Shown here piece after piece: positions 16,706 through 25,680 of a DNA stretch of 64,000 nt. Position numbers and translations under genes: made by a program. The stretch comes from Halorarum halophilum. GTDB taxonomy: Archaea; Halobacteriota; Halobacteria; Halobacteriales; Haloferacaceae. Within the stretch, counting starts at the first letter, position 1. Every line of letters starts with the position of its first letter. The notes below the pieces were generated by a model that did not search any database, was not told the origin of the DNA, and was given only the letters and a program-made list of their open reading frames with translations. Location: the NCBI RefSeq assembly GCF_013401515.1, contig NZ_CP058529.1, positions 1,302,001 to 1,366,000 on the forward strand. The letters are read 5' to 3'.

Positions 16706-17794
16706 ATGGAAATCACGGACGTCCGAGTCGACGCGCTCCGCGTGCCGCTGGGGACCGAACTCGGCGACGCGCGGGCGTCGGTCACGGAGCGGTACTGGAT
16801 CGTCCTCGAACTCGACACCGACGCGGGGCTGACGGGCACCGGGTGGATCAGCACGTGGCGCGTGCCCGACCTGCTCGCGCGCTACACCCGGGAGTTCTCG
16901 GACCTGCTGGTCGGCGCCGACCCGTTCGCCACGACGGCCCTCGGGGAGGCGATGCGCGAGCGGACGCTCTACTACCCGGGCGAACTCGGGTTCTCCGCGC
17001 ATCCACGTTCGGTCGTCGACGTTGCCTGCTGGGACCTCAAGGCACAGGCGGCGGGAGTGCCGCTCTACCGCCTCCTCGGCGGCACGGACCGCGAGGTGCC
17101 TGCCTACTGTTCGCGCCTCGACGCGGGCGAGGACGCGGATACTGTCGTCGAACGGCATACAACACAGGCCGACCGCGGGTTCGAGGCCTTCAAGACGAAG
17201 GTCGGCGGGCGGTCGCTGGCGGCCGACCTCGAACGGGTCGACGCCCTGCGGGCGGCACTCGGCGACGAAGCGGAGCTACTCGTCGATGCCAACCAGGCGT
17301 GGACCGTCGCGGAGGCCCGGCGGGCGGTCGCGGCCCTCGCCGAGCGCGGGGTCGGCTGGGTCGAGGAGCCCGTCTCGGCGTACGACGTCGACGCGTACCG
17401 CCGGGTCGCGGCGGGGGCGCGCGTCCCCATCGCGACGGGCGAGATGTTCTACCGTCCGGAGCGACTGCGCCACCTGCTCGATGCGGGTGCCGTCGACGTC
17501 GCACAACCCGACCTCGTCCGCGGCGGCGGGATCACGGGGCTCCTGAACGCGGCCCACCTCGCCGAGAGCCACGACGTCCTGTTTGCACCGCACGTCCACT
17601 ACGCCGTCAGCGCACACCTGGTCAGCGCCGCGCCCAACGGCCTGTACGCCGAGTACATCCCGGAGTACGACGCCTCGCCGCTCCTGGCCGCGGGGCCGAC
17701 TGTCCGCGACGGCAACGTCGTGCTGCCCGAGGAACCCGGTCACGGCTGTCGGCTCGACCCGGACGCTCGCGAGCGGAACCGTCTCGACGGCTGA
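16706..17794 (+). CDS. enolase superfamily acid-sugar dehydratase/racemase (KxK type)
   Basis: A mandelate racemase-subgroup member of 362 residues. The second-half barrel carries Lys163-x-Lys165 (FKTKVGG), metal ligands Asp194, Glu220 and Glu246, Asn196 after the first ligand (DANQAW), and the Asp269/His296 dyad (QPDL, APHVHY). With bases on both faces of the active site it could act as dehydratase or epimerase. The 362-residue length is typical. It follows the UlaG-like gene by 44 bases on the same strand and precedes another family member by 44 bases, so all may form one transcript from 15010. ATG at 16706 begins at the family start (MEITDVRVD). Confidence 0.85.
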   Translation: MEITDVRVDALRVPLGTELGDARASVTERYWIVLELDTDAGLTGTGWISTWRVPDLLARYTREFSDLLVGADPFATTALGEAMRERTLYYPGELGFSAHPRSVVDVACWDLKAQAAGVPLYRLLGGTDREVPAYCSRLDAGEDADTVVERHTTQADRGFEAFKTKVGGRSLAADLERVDALRAALGDEAELLVDANQAWTVAEARRAVAALAERGVGWVEEPVSAYDVDAYRRVAAGARVPIATGEMFYRPERLRHLLDAGAVDVAQPDLVRGGGITGLLNAAHLAESHDVLFAPHVHYAVSAHLVSAAPNGLYAEYIPEYDASPLLAAGPTVRDGNVVLPEEPGHGCRLDPDARERNRLDG

Positions 17795-17838
17795 GCCGGC
17801 ACCGCAACTCCCTTACCCTCACCGGGAGTGGCGAATCC

Positions 17839-19011
17839 ATGGCGCCGACGATCACCCGCATCGAGACCACGGAGTTCGCCTACCCGTTACGGGACGTCAC
17901 GAGGAACCCCCACGGGTTCGACCTCGTCTACGAACCCGGACGGACGCGCGAGCGGATCACGTACGGGATCCGAATCCACACCGACGAAGGGGTGACGGGC
18001 GAGTACATCGGTGGGAATCCGTCCGCCTTCGCGCAGGTGAACATGGTCGCCGACTACCTGATCGGCGAGGACGCCCTGGCACGCGAGCGACACTGGAGCG
18101 AGATGAAGCGCGCGCTCCGCAAGTACGACCGGATGGGCATCGGCCCCATCGACATCGCCCTCTGGGACCTCGCCGGGAAGTACTACGACGCGCCCGTCCA
18201 CGAACTGCTGGGCACCTACCGCGAGCGGTTCCCGGTCTACGTCTCCACGTACTTCGGGAGCGAAGCGGGCGGCCTCGACTCGCCGGAAGCGTACGCCGAC
18301 TTCGCCGAGGAGTGTCTCGACCGGGGGTTCAAGGCGTTCAAGATCCACCCCATCGGCGGTCTCGACGACCGCGACATCGACCGCGAGGTCGAGATGATCC
18401 ACGCCGTCGGCGAACGCGTCGGGGACGAGATGGACCTGATGCTGGACCCGGTCGGCGAGTATCACACATTCGCCGACGCGCTGACGGTCGGGAGGGCCTG
18501 CGACGAACAGGGGTTCTTCTGGTACGAGGACCCGCTCCGGGGGGCCACCCGTTCACAGCACGCGAGCCGAAAGCTCCGCCAGCTGCTCGATACGCCGCTT
18601 CTGATGACCGAACTGGTCCGTGGGCTGGAACCGCACACGGACTTCATCGCCGAGGAAGCGACCGACTTCGCGCGCGCCGATCCCGAGTGGGACGGCGGGA
18701 TCACGGGCGCGATAAAGCGCGCCCGCGCCGCCGAGGGATTCGGCCTCGACGTGGAGTATCACCTCGCCGGGCCCGTCCAGCGGCACCTGCTGGCGGCGAC
18801 GCGCAACACGAACTACTACGAACTCGGCCTCGTCGGCCCGGACTTCGGGGTGCCACACGTCGAGGCCCCCGTCTACGTCGACGGCTACACGGACGCGATG
18901 GACGCCGTCAACGATGGACACGTGTCCGTCCAAGACGGGCCGGGCATCGGCGTCACCTACGACTGGGACTACGTCGAGGAACACGCGCTCGGCGGGCGGG
19001 TCTACGACTAG
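17839..19011 (+). CDS. enolase superfamily dehydratase with K-x-H motif
   Basis: A 390-residue member of the mandelate racemase/muconate lactonizing enzyme group. The first base motif is Lys168-I-His170 (FKIHP) instead of KxK. Metal ligands are Asp203 (LDPVGEY), Glu230 (WYEDPL) and Glu258 (MTELVRG), with His308 (YHLAGP) on the opposite face. The 20s loop (residues 20-38) is long and charged, which helps set substrate specificity. It is most like the gene at 25677, which has the same K-x-H layout and a shared motif after residue 145 (GGLDSPEAYADFAEECLDRG). Dehydration of an unidentified aldonate is inferred. The 44-base spacing after the preceding dehydratase suggests cotranscription. Confidence 0.82.
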   Translation: MAPTITRIETTEFAYPLRDVTRNPHGFDLVYEPGRTRERITYGIRIHTDEGVTGEYIGGNPSAFAQVNMVADYLIGEDALARERHWSEMKRALRKYDRMGIGPIDIALWDLAGKYYDAPVHELLGTYRERFPVYVSTYFGSEAGGLDSPEAYADFAEECLDRGFKAFKIHPIGGLDDRDIDREVEMIHAVGERVGDEMDLMLDPVGEYHTFADALTVGRACDEQGFFWYEDPLRGATRSQHASRKLRQLLDTPLLMTELVRGLEPHTDFIAEEATDFARADPEWDGGITGAIKRARAAEGFGLDVEYHLAGPVQRHLLAATRNTNYYELGLVGPDFGVPHVEAPVYVDGYTDAMDAVNDGHVSVQDGPGIGVTYDWDYVEEHALGGRVYD

Positions 19012-19180
19012 GACGGGCGGTGGAGGGGAACCCAGGCGAGGAGGAGAACCCGGGCGACGGACGGGAACGGGGGCTGGCTGTCGCGCGAATCGTCCTACTG
19101 ATGCGGCCTACCCGCGAGAACACGGCGATCAAACCTCTCTCACCCAAAATCTTTCAACGGTCCCCCACGTCGCGGTTACC

Positions 19181-20311
19181 ATGTCCCACTGGACGGAAGT
19201 TCGCCCCTCGGAGGACTTCTACCGGGTCCTCGACGCGGACGGCCGACCGCTCGACGATCCGCCCGACGTCGACGAGGAGACGCTCCGACGGATGTACCGG
19301 GCGTTCGTCCGGTCCCGGGCCTTCGACGCGAAGGCGCTCAGCCTGCAGCGGCGCGGCGAGATAAGCATCCACGCCGCCTCCACGGGGGAGGAGGCCGTCT
19401 CCGTCGGCAGCGCCGCGGCGCTCGAACCGGACGACTGGTGCTTCCCGACGTACCGGCAAACCGCCGCGTCCATCTACTGGGACGCCCCGCTCGCCCGGAC
19501 GTTCGCGGGCCTCATGGGAGCCGAACCCGAGACGGTGGCCGAACACCTCGACGACGAGTCGAACCCGGCGGTCAACTTCTCGCCGCCGTACATCCCGCTC
19601 ACGGTGAACGTGACGAACGCCGTCGGCTCCGCGATGGCCGACGCGTTCAACGACCGGGACACCGTGACGATGTCGTACGTCGGCGACGGGTCGACCAGCG
19701 AGGGGGACTTCCACGAGGCACTGAACTTCGCGGGCGTCTTCGAGGCCCCCGCGGTGACCATCTGTCACAACAACCAGTGGGCCATCTCCGTCCCGACGCA
19801 CAGACAGACAGCCGCCGAGACGTTCGCCCGAAAGGCCGAGGCTCACGGCGTCCCGTACGACCGCGTCGACGGCAACGACGTCCTCGCCGTCTACGAGAAA
19901 TCCCGCGAAGCGATCGAGCGCGCCCGGAACGGCGGGGGGCCGACGCTGCTCGAGTGCGTCACCTACCGGATGGTGGACCACAACACCGCCGACGAGGACA
20001 GCGTCTACCGCGACGAGGAGGAGCTGGCGCGGTGGGCTGACCTCGATCCGGTCGACCGGTTCGAGACGTACCTCCGCGAGGCGGGCGTCATGGACGACGA
20101 CGAGATGGACCGCGTCGCCGAGGCGGCCGAGGCGGACGTGGACGAGGCCGTCGAGGCTGCGCGATCGGTGCCCCGCTCCGACCCCCAGCGGATGTTCGAC
20201 AACCACCTCCACGGCGAGTCGTGGACCGAACGCCACCAGCGCGCCGAACTACGTCGCGAGGGGATGGGGGAGAACCCTTTCGTCGACTTCGACGGGGAGG
20301 GGTTCAAATGA
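19181..20311 (+). CDS. 2-oxoacid dehydrogenase E1 component, alpha subunit
   Basis: A 376-residue thiamine-diphosphate E1 alpha subunit, of the type used in pyruvate, branched-chain 2-oxoacid and acetoin dehydrogenase complexes. The ThDP motif runs from GDG (168-170) to NN (197-198), with EGDFHEALNFAG between, and SIHAASTGEEA (62-72) is the usual early motif. E1 decarboxylates a 2-oxoacid and passes the acyl group to lipoyl-E2. Its stop overlaps the beta-subunit start (ATGA), and E2 follows, giving an E1alpha-E1beta-E2 operon. No lipoamide dehydrogenase (E3) is present in the window, so E3 must be shared from elsewhere. Upstream (19012-19180) is a 169-base gap that must hold the promoter. The substrate of such haloarchaeal complexes is generally not predictable. 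Confidence 0.88.
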   Translation: MSHWTEVRPSEDFYRVLDADGRPLDDPPDVDEETLRRMYRAFVRSRAFDAKALSLQRRGEISIHAASTGEEAVSVGSAAALEPDDWCFPTYRQTAASIYWDAPLARTFAGLMGAEPETVAEHLDDESNPAVNFSPPYIPLTVNVTNAVGSAMADAFNDRDTVTMSYVGDGSTSEGDFHEALNFAGVFEAPAVTICHNNQWAISVPTHRQTAAETFARKAEAHGVPYDRVDGNDVLAVYEKSREAIERARNGGGPTLLECVTYRMVDHNTADEDSVYRDEEELARWADLDPVDRFETYLREAGVMDDDEMDRVAEAAEADVDEAVEAARSVPRSDPQRMFDNHLHGESWTERHQRAELRREGMGENPFVDFDGEGFK

Positions 20312-21321
20312 GTTCCGGCGACGTAGCCCTCGACGTCGAGGGCGACACGGAACGGTGGAACGTCGTTGACGCGGTCCGCGAGACGCTCGCACAGGAGATG
20401 CGCCGCGACGACGCGGTCCGGCTCCTCGGCTATGACGTTGGACCCATCGGTGGCGTCTTCCGCGCCACAGAGGGCCTCTACGAGGAGTTCGGGGGGGAGC
20501 GGGTGATCGACACGCCCCTCTCGGAGAACGGCATCCTCGGCACCGCCGTCGGGATGGCCATGCGTGGCGAGCGCGTCGTGCCGGAGATCCAGTTCATGGG
20601 CTTTCTTTATCCCGCGTTCGGGCAGCTCATGTACTCGCTCGCGAAGCTCCACGAGCGCTCCGGGGGCGGCATCGAGGTGCCGATGACGGTCCGCATCCCC
20701 TACGGCGGCGGCATCAAGTCCAGCGAGTACCACTCCGAATCGACGGAGACGTTCCTGGTTCACACACCGGGCGTCCGTGTGGTCTGTCCGAGCACGCCCG
20801 CCCAGACGAAGGGGCTGCTCGCGGCGAGCATCCGCCACCCCGACCCGGTGATGTTCCTCGAACCCAAGCGGATCTACCGCGGCGAGCGCGAGGCCGTCCC
20901 GACCGGCGAGTACACCCTGTCCCTCGACGAGGCTCGCGTCGTCCGCGAGGGAGAGGACGTGACGCTCCTGACGTGGGGTGCGATGCTCGAACACGCCGAG
21001 ACGGCCGCCGACAGCGTCGACGCGGACGTCGAGATCGTCGACCTCGTCTCCCTCTCGCCGCTGGACGTCGAGACGGTCCTCGACTCGGTGAAGAAGACCG
21101 GCCGGTGTGTCGTCCTCCACGAGGCCCGGCGAACGCTCGGCCTCGGCGCGGAACTGTCCGCGCTGGTGAACGAGTACGCCCTCGATCACCTCCACGCGCC
21201 GATCAAGCGCGCGACCGGCTACGACGTCCACTTCCCCGGCCACCAGACGGAAGACGCCTACCTGCCCGACGCCGAACGAGCCGAACACGCCATCAGGGCG
21301 GTGATGTCCTATGAGTTCTGA
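20308..21321 (+). CDS. 2-oxoacid dehydrogenase E1 component, beta subunit
   Basis: The 337-residue E1 beta subunit (transketolase pyrimidine-binding plus C-terminal domains) pairs with the alpha subunit encoded just upstream. ATG at 20308 overlaps the alpha stop. Recognisable segments are GYDVGPIGGVFRATEGL early, DTPLSENGILGTAVGMA with the ThDP-contacting Glu, EIQFMGF, RIPYGGG, and VVLHEARRTLGLGAE near the C terminus. These fit branched-chain 2-oxoacid/pyruvate dehydrogenases in general and do not separate them. Embedded among sugar-acid dehydratases, the complex probably oxidises pyruvate or a 2-oxoacid from their products to an acyl-CoA, but this is inference. Confidence 0.88.
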   Translation: MSSGDVALDVEGDTERWNVVDAVRETLAQEMRRDDAVRLLGYDVGPIGGVFRATEGLYEEFGGERVIDTPLSENGILGTAVGMAMRGERVVPEIQFMGFLYPAFGQLMYSLAKLHERSGGGIEVPMTVRIPYGGGIKSSEYHSESTETFLVHTPGVRVVCPSTPAQTKGLLAASIRHPDPVMFLEPKRIYRGEREAVPTGEYTLSLDEARVVREGEDVTLLTWGAMLEHAETAADSVDADVEIVDLVSLSPLDVETVLDSVKKTGRCVVLHEARRTLGLGAELSALVNEYALDHLHAPIKRATGYDVHFPGHQTEDAYLPDAERAEHAIRAVMSYEF

Positions 21322-21375
21322 GCACGCACACGGGCGACCCGAACCGCACCGACGACCGGGGGCTGGGAGGCGACG

Positions 21376-22788
21376 ATGACGCGCTACGAATTCCCGCTGC
21401 CGGACCCCGGCGAGGGGCTGACCGAGGCGGAGGTCGTCGAGTGGCACGCCGACCCGGGCGACCGGGTCGAGGAGGACGACCCGCTCGTCGACGTCGAGAC
21501 CGACAAGGCGGTCGTCGAGATCCCGGCCCCCTGCGAGGGGACACTCGAGGAACGGCGCGCGTCGCCTGGTGACGTGCTCGCCGTCGGCGACGTCGTCGCC
21601 GTCTTCGAGACGGACGCTCCCCCGACGGAACGCCAGCAGGAAGGGAGCGTCGAGGGTGCAGCGGACGACGAGTCCGAGTCCGCCTCGGGCGGTGGAACGG
21701 CGGGGGCGGAACAGCGCGATGCCGCCGGAACGACCACGGCGACCGGCGCTATCGACCGGGTCGAATCCGCCGAAGATACCGAACCCGCCGGATCGACCCG
21801 GTCCTCAGAGTCGGCCGAATCCGCCCAGTCCGCCGAACCCGCAGAGGCCGGGACCACCGCGGACGCCGACGCCGACGCCGACGGCCGGGTGTTCGCAGCC
21901 CCGAGCACGCGGCGGTACGCCCGCGAGTCCGGTGTCGACCTCTCGGCCGTCGAGGGGACCGGCCCCGGCGGTCGTGTGCTCCGCTCCGACGTAGACGCAC
22001 ACGGCGACGGCCAAGCGAGTGAAGCGGCCGGGGTAAACGAGTCAGCTCGTCCCGCTGCTACCGACGCCGAGGACCGCTCGACGTCCGACGACCGCGAGAC
22101 CCGTCGCCCTCTGACGGGACTGCGGCGGGCCATCGCCGACAACATGGTCCGCTCGACGGACGAGATCCCGCACGTCACCTCCGGCTTCCGGGCCGACGCC
22201 GTCGAGTTCGTGAAGCTCCGCGAGCGGCTGAACGGGAAGCACGACGCGCGCATCTCCTACACGGCGATGGTGGTGAAGGCGGTCGTCCCCGCGCTCGCGG
22301 AGTTCCCGCTCGTGAACGCCAGCGTCTCCGAGTCGGGCGAGGAGATAATCGAGAAGCACCACTACGACATCGGCGTCGCGACCCACACGGAGGACGGCCT
22401 GCTCGTCCCCGTCGTCCGCGACGTCGACGGCAAGTCGCTCGTCGAGGTGTCCGAGGAACTCGACTCCCTCGCGGCGGGCGCGCGCGAACGGTCGCTCGAC
22501 CCCGGACAGCTCCGCGGGAGCACGTTCACGGTGACGAACGTCGGGAGCCACAGCGAGCACGGGACCTTCGGGACGCCCATCATCAACCACCCCGAGGCGG
22601 CCATCATGGGGCTCGGCCGCATCGCGGAGGAGCCGGTCGCCGTCGACGGCGAGATGGAGATCCGCGAACAGCTCCACCTGTCGCTGTCGTACGACCACCG
22701 CCTTGTCGACGGCGTCACCGCCGCGGGGTTCGCCGACCACGTCATCGAGAGCATCGAGGACCCCGACGTCCTCCTAGCGCGGCTCTGA
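21376..22788 (+). CDS. dihydrolipoamide acyltransferase (E2)
   Basis: The 470-residue E2 core protein has three domains. An N-terminal lipoyl domain carries Lys44 in ETDKAVVE. A long Ala/Glu/Ser/Asp-rich flexible linker spans about 81-172. A peripheral subunit-binding domain follows (about 173-208, [10 protein letters not shown]...[11 protein letters not shown]), then the C-terminal acyltransferase domain with catalytic His441 and Asp445 in SYDHRLVDG. It transfers acyl groups from lipoate to CoA and forms the complex core. There is one lipoyl domain. The gene follows E1 beta by 54 bases and ends 48 bases before another dehydratase gene on the same strand. Confidence 0.9.
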   Translation: MTRYEFPLPDPGEGLTEAEVVEWHADPGDRVEEDDPLVDVETDKAVVEIPAPCEGTLEERRASPGDVLAVGDVVAVFETDAPPTERQQEGSVEGAADDESESASGGGTAGAEQRDAAGTTTATGAIDRVESAEDTEPAGSTRSSESAESAQSAEPAEAGTTADADADADGRVFAAPSTRRYARESGVDLSAVEGTGPGGRVLRSDVDAHGDGQASEAAGVNESARPAATDAEDRSTSDDRETRRPLTGLRRAIADNMVRSTDEIPHVTSGFRADAVEFVKLRERLNGKHDARISYTAMVVKAVVPALAEFPLVNASVSESGEEIIEKHHYDIGVATHTEDGLLVPVVRDVDGKSLVEVSEELDSLAAGARERSLDPGQLRGSTFTVTNVGSHSEHGTFGTPIINHPEAAIMGLGRIAEEPVAVDGEMEIREQLHLSLSYDHRLVDGVTAAGFADHVIESIEDPDVLLARL

Positions 22789-22836
22789 GCCGGCGGGACG
22801 AAGGTATTTGCCGCTCGACGTCGAGCCTCGATTCGC

Positions 22837-24099
22837 ATGCCGGACTCGAAATACCGACAGCTCGTAGCGGACATGACCGGCGGCGTCGGCTGGCGCGACC
22901 TGCGGGCCGACGGCCTGCGGCGGGACCCCGAGCGCGACGTCGAGATCACCGACGTGGAGTGTGTCGTCGTCGAGGGCAACTTCCCGTGGAACCTGATCAA
23001 GGTCAGCACCGACGCGGACGAGTACGGCCTCGGCGAGGCGTTCCCCGGGCCGGCCGGCGAGTACATCGAGTTCCTGAAGCCAGGGCTCGTCGGCGAGAAC
23101 CCGCTCGACGTGGACCGTCTCGTCGAGCACATGACGCAGCTCGTCTCCGGACTCGGCGGGTCGCTCGGCTACTCGCAGGCGGCGGTCAGTGGCATCGAGA
23201 TCGCGCTGTGGGACGTCGCCGGCAAGGTGCTCGATGTCCCCGTCTACCAGTTGCTCGGCGGCAAGTACCGCGACGCCGTCCGGATATACGCCGACTGTCA
23301 CGCGGGCGAGAACCTCGCGGCGGCGGCGGAGGCCGACCCCCGCGACATCTACACACCGGAGTCGTACGCCGACGTCGCCCGCGAGGTAATCGACGAGGGG
23401 TTCGACGCGCTGAAGTTCGACCTCGACGTCAAGATAGAGGACGCCGACACGGCCACCAGGCGGCTCTCGAACGGCGCCATCCAGCACAAGATCGACGTTG
23501 TCGACGCCGTCCGCGAGGAGGTGGGATACGACCCGACGCTCGGCTTCGACCTCCACTGGAACTTCACGGTCGAGACGGCGACGAAACTCGCTCGGGGCGT
23601 CGAGGAGTACGACCTCGACTGGATCGAGGACCCGGTCCCCCCTGAGAACGTCGATGCCCACCGGAAGGTGACAGAGAGCACGAGCACGCCCGTCCTCGCG
23701 GGCGAGAACCTTACCCGCGTCGAGGGGTTCCTGCCCTTCCTCACCGAGCAGGCGGTCGACGTCGTCGCACCCGACATTCAGAAGTGCGGCGGCCTCCTCG
23801 AACTCCGCAAGATCGCCACCGTCGCCGACGCTTTCGACGTTCCTGTCGCGCCCCACAACATCTCCAGCCCGGTCGGGACGATGGCGAGCGTCCACGCCTG
23901 CGCCACCGTGCCGAACGCGTTCGCGCTCGAGTGGCACGCCCGGGAGGTCGACTGGTGGGACGACCTGCACACGGGCGACCCACTCATCGTCGGTGGCGAG
24001 ATCCAGGTGCCCGAGGAACCGGGCATCGGCATCGACCTCGACGCCGAGGTGGTCACCGAACACGCCGCGCCGGGCGAGGACGTCTTCGACCTCGACTGA
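22837..24099 (+). CDS. enolase superfamily dehydratase, gluconate/xylonate dehydratase-like (K-x-D type)
   Basis: This 420-residue enzyme has an N-terminal extension (DPERDVEITDVE at residues 30-41) like haloarchaeal D-gluconate and D-xylonate dehydratases. Active-site residues are Lys193-x-Asp195 (LKFDLD), Asp238 and His240 (FDLHW), Glu264 (IEDPVPPEN), Glu290 (AGEN) and His340 (APHNISSP). YADCHAGE near 151-158 occurs in the same subgroup. Two relatives lie at 38566 and 50232. Such enzymes make 2-keto-3-deoxy acids in the semiphosphorylative Entner-Doudoroff or xylonate routes; which aldonate is used here is open. The stop codon abuts the minus-strand relic at 24100 without spacing. Confidence 0.84.
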   Translation: MPDSKYRQLVADMTGGVGWRDLRADGLRRDPERDVEITDVECVVVEGNFPWNLIKVSTDADEYGLGEAFPGPAGEYIEFLKPGLVGENPLDVDRLVEHMTQLVSGLGGSLGYSQAAVSGIEIALWDVAGKVLDVPVYQLLGGKYRDAVRIYADCHAGENLAAAAEADPRDIYTPESYADVAREVIDEGFDALKFDLDVKIEDADTATRRLSNGAIQHKIDVVDAVREEVGYDPTLGFDLHWNFTVETATKLARGVEEYDLDWIEDPVPPENVDAHRKVTESTSTPVLAGENLTRVEGFLPFLTEQAVDVVAPDIQKCGGLLELRKIATVADAFDVPVAPHNISSPVGTMASVHACATVPNAFALEWHAREVDWWDDLHTGDPLIVGGEIQVPEEPGIGIDLDAEVVTEHAAPGEDVFDLD

Positions 24100-24452
24100 C
24101 TACGTGACCGGGTAGCTGTCGTGGTCGAGCACCTCCGGCATGTGCCCGCTCAGGTTGACGCCATCCTCGCTGACCCGCTCCCGCAGGCGGTCGATGCTCT
24201 CGTAGCACGCCCCCGCGTCGACGTGGATTCCCGGCGGGACGTACGGCAAGTCGACGGGCGTGACCGCCACCCTCTCGCCGTCGACGTCGCAGACCGACTC
24301 GCCGCCGGTTCGGGGTTCTGCCGGAGTAGACGAGGTCGCCGACGGTGGCGTGTGGTCCCTCGCCCGTCTCGGCGACGATGGGCTCGTTACCGAGTAGCCG
24401 ACGGGCACACTGGCGATTCGAGTGTCTCCCGCATCTCGTTGTCGTGTCGCAT
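24100..24452 (-). pseudogene. frameshifted remnant of a metallo-beta-lactamase-fold lactonase
   Basis: Read on the minus strand, the last 50 or so codons give a coherent end (VTPVDLPYVPPGIHVDAG, then YESIDRLRE and HMPEVLDHDSYPV). This resembles the C terminus of N-acyl-homoserine-lactonase-like metallo-beta-lactamase proteins. Immediately upstream the matching sequence continues in another frame (CARRLLGNEPIVAETG, then GPHATVGDLVYSG), and a start-like MRHDNEMRE lies in a third frame. The catalytic HxHxDH half is missing altogether. The gene is therefore truncated and frameshifted at least twice. Its intact relatives would hydrolyse a lactone, so it may once have served this cluster. Confidence 0.65.
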
Positions 24453-24534
24453 GCTGGTACCCCGAACCGCGACGAAAAACCGCTCTCGACGGACGGGGCG
24501 AAGATTCTTGGCGGGGTCAGCCGGTGTACCCTGC

Positions 24535-25680
24535 ATGGAGATCACGGACATCGTCGTCCACACGCTGTCGGTCGACGAGGTCGAGGGCGAGAAGGCCGAC
24601 GGCTCACAGGACGCGTGCATCGTCGAGGTGGAGACCGACGAGGGGATCACGGGCGTCGGCGAGGCAGACTCCTCGCCGCTCGTGGTGAAGGCCATCGTCG
24701 AGGCGCCGGTTTCCCACGACAAGAGCGCGGGGCTGAAGGAGGTGCTGCTCGGCCGCGACCCCTTCGACGTGGAGGCGCTCTGGAACGAGATGTACGACCG
24801 CACCTACTTCTTCGGGCGGCGCGGCGCGGCCATCACCGCGATGAGCGCCGTCGACATGGCGATGTGGGACGTCGTCGGGAAGGCGACCGACCGACCGCTC
24901 TACCAGCTAATCGGGGGCAAACACCGCGACTCCGTGCGGGCCTACGCGAGCACCCTCTTCCCGGCGGAACCGACCGACCTCAACCACGTGCGCGAGGAGG
25001 CCGGACAGGCGCTGGACGACGGCTTCTCGGCCATCAAGTTCGGCTGGGGCGGGTTCGGACGGGACCGGGTACAGGACCTCGAACTCGTCGGCGCGGCTCG
25101 CGACGTGCTCGGCCCCGAGTTCGACCTCATGGTCGACGCGGGCATGGTCTGGCAAGGCGACGTGAAACGCGCCATCAAGGGCATCAACGAACTCGACAGC
25201 GAGCACGACCTCTACTGGGTGGAGGAGCCGGTCTACGCGGACAACCTCGACGGCTACGCCGCTATCGCCGACGCCTGCGAGACGCGAATCGTCGGCGGCG
25301 AGGAGGAGTACACCGCCTACGGCTTCCGGGAGTTCGTCGACCGCGGCCGTCCCGACGCGGTCCAGCCGGACGTCGCCCGGTCGGGTGGCATCACCCACAT
25401 GCGGAAGATCGCCGACATCGCGGCGGGGGCGGGGATCCCCTTCGTCCCGCACGGTTACAGCACGGACGTCATCGTCGCCGCCAACCTCCAGCTCATCGCG
25501 GCCACGCGGAACGCGCCGCTGCTCGAATACTGCGTCGAGGAGTCGCCGCTCCGCTGGGACCTCGTCGAGGAGGACTTCACCGCCGAGGACGGCCGCGTCG
25601 AGGTCCCGGACCGGCCGGGACTCGGCGTGACGCTGGACCGAGATGTGCTCGAGGAGTACCGGACGGATCTCCCGCTCTAG
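24535..25680 (+). CDS. enolase superfamily dehydratase, unassigned subgroup (K-x-G)
   Basis: A 381-residue mandelate racemase-type protein. The first catalytic motif reads Lys168-F-Gly170-W-G, so only one lysine of the usual KxK is present. Metal ligands are Asp201 (MVDAGMVW), Glu230 (WVEEPV) and Glu256 (GGEEEYT); Asp279 and His306 (VPHGYST) form the opposite dyad. A one-base mechanism from the His side suits a dehydratase rather than a racemase. The frame is open before ATG 24535, but family similarity starts there (MEITDIVVH). Its last codon overlaps the stop codon of the convergent dehydratase gene at 25677, so the two genes share four bases. Substrate unknown. Confidence 0.82.
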   Translation: MEITDIVVHTLSVDEVEGEKADGSQDACIVEVETDEGITGVGEADSSPLVVKAIVEAPVSHDKSAGLKEVLLGRDPFDVEALWNEMYDRTYFFGRRGAAITAMSAVDMAMWDVVGKATDRPLYQLIGGKHRDSVRAYASTLFPAEPTDLNHVREEAGQALDDGFSAIKFGWGGFGRDRVQDLELVGAARDVLGPEFDLMVDAGMVWQGDVKRAIKGINELDSEHDLYWVEEPVYADNLDGYAAIADACETRIVGGEEEYTAYGFREFVDRGRPDAVQPDVARSGGITHMRKIADIAAGAGIPFVPHGYSTDVIVAANLQLIAATRNAPLLEYCVEESPLRWDLVEEDFTAEDGRVEVPDRPGLGVTLDRDVLEEYRTDLPL

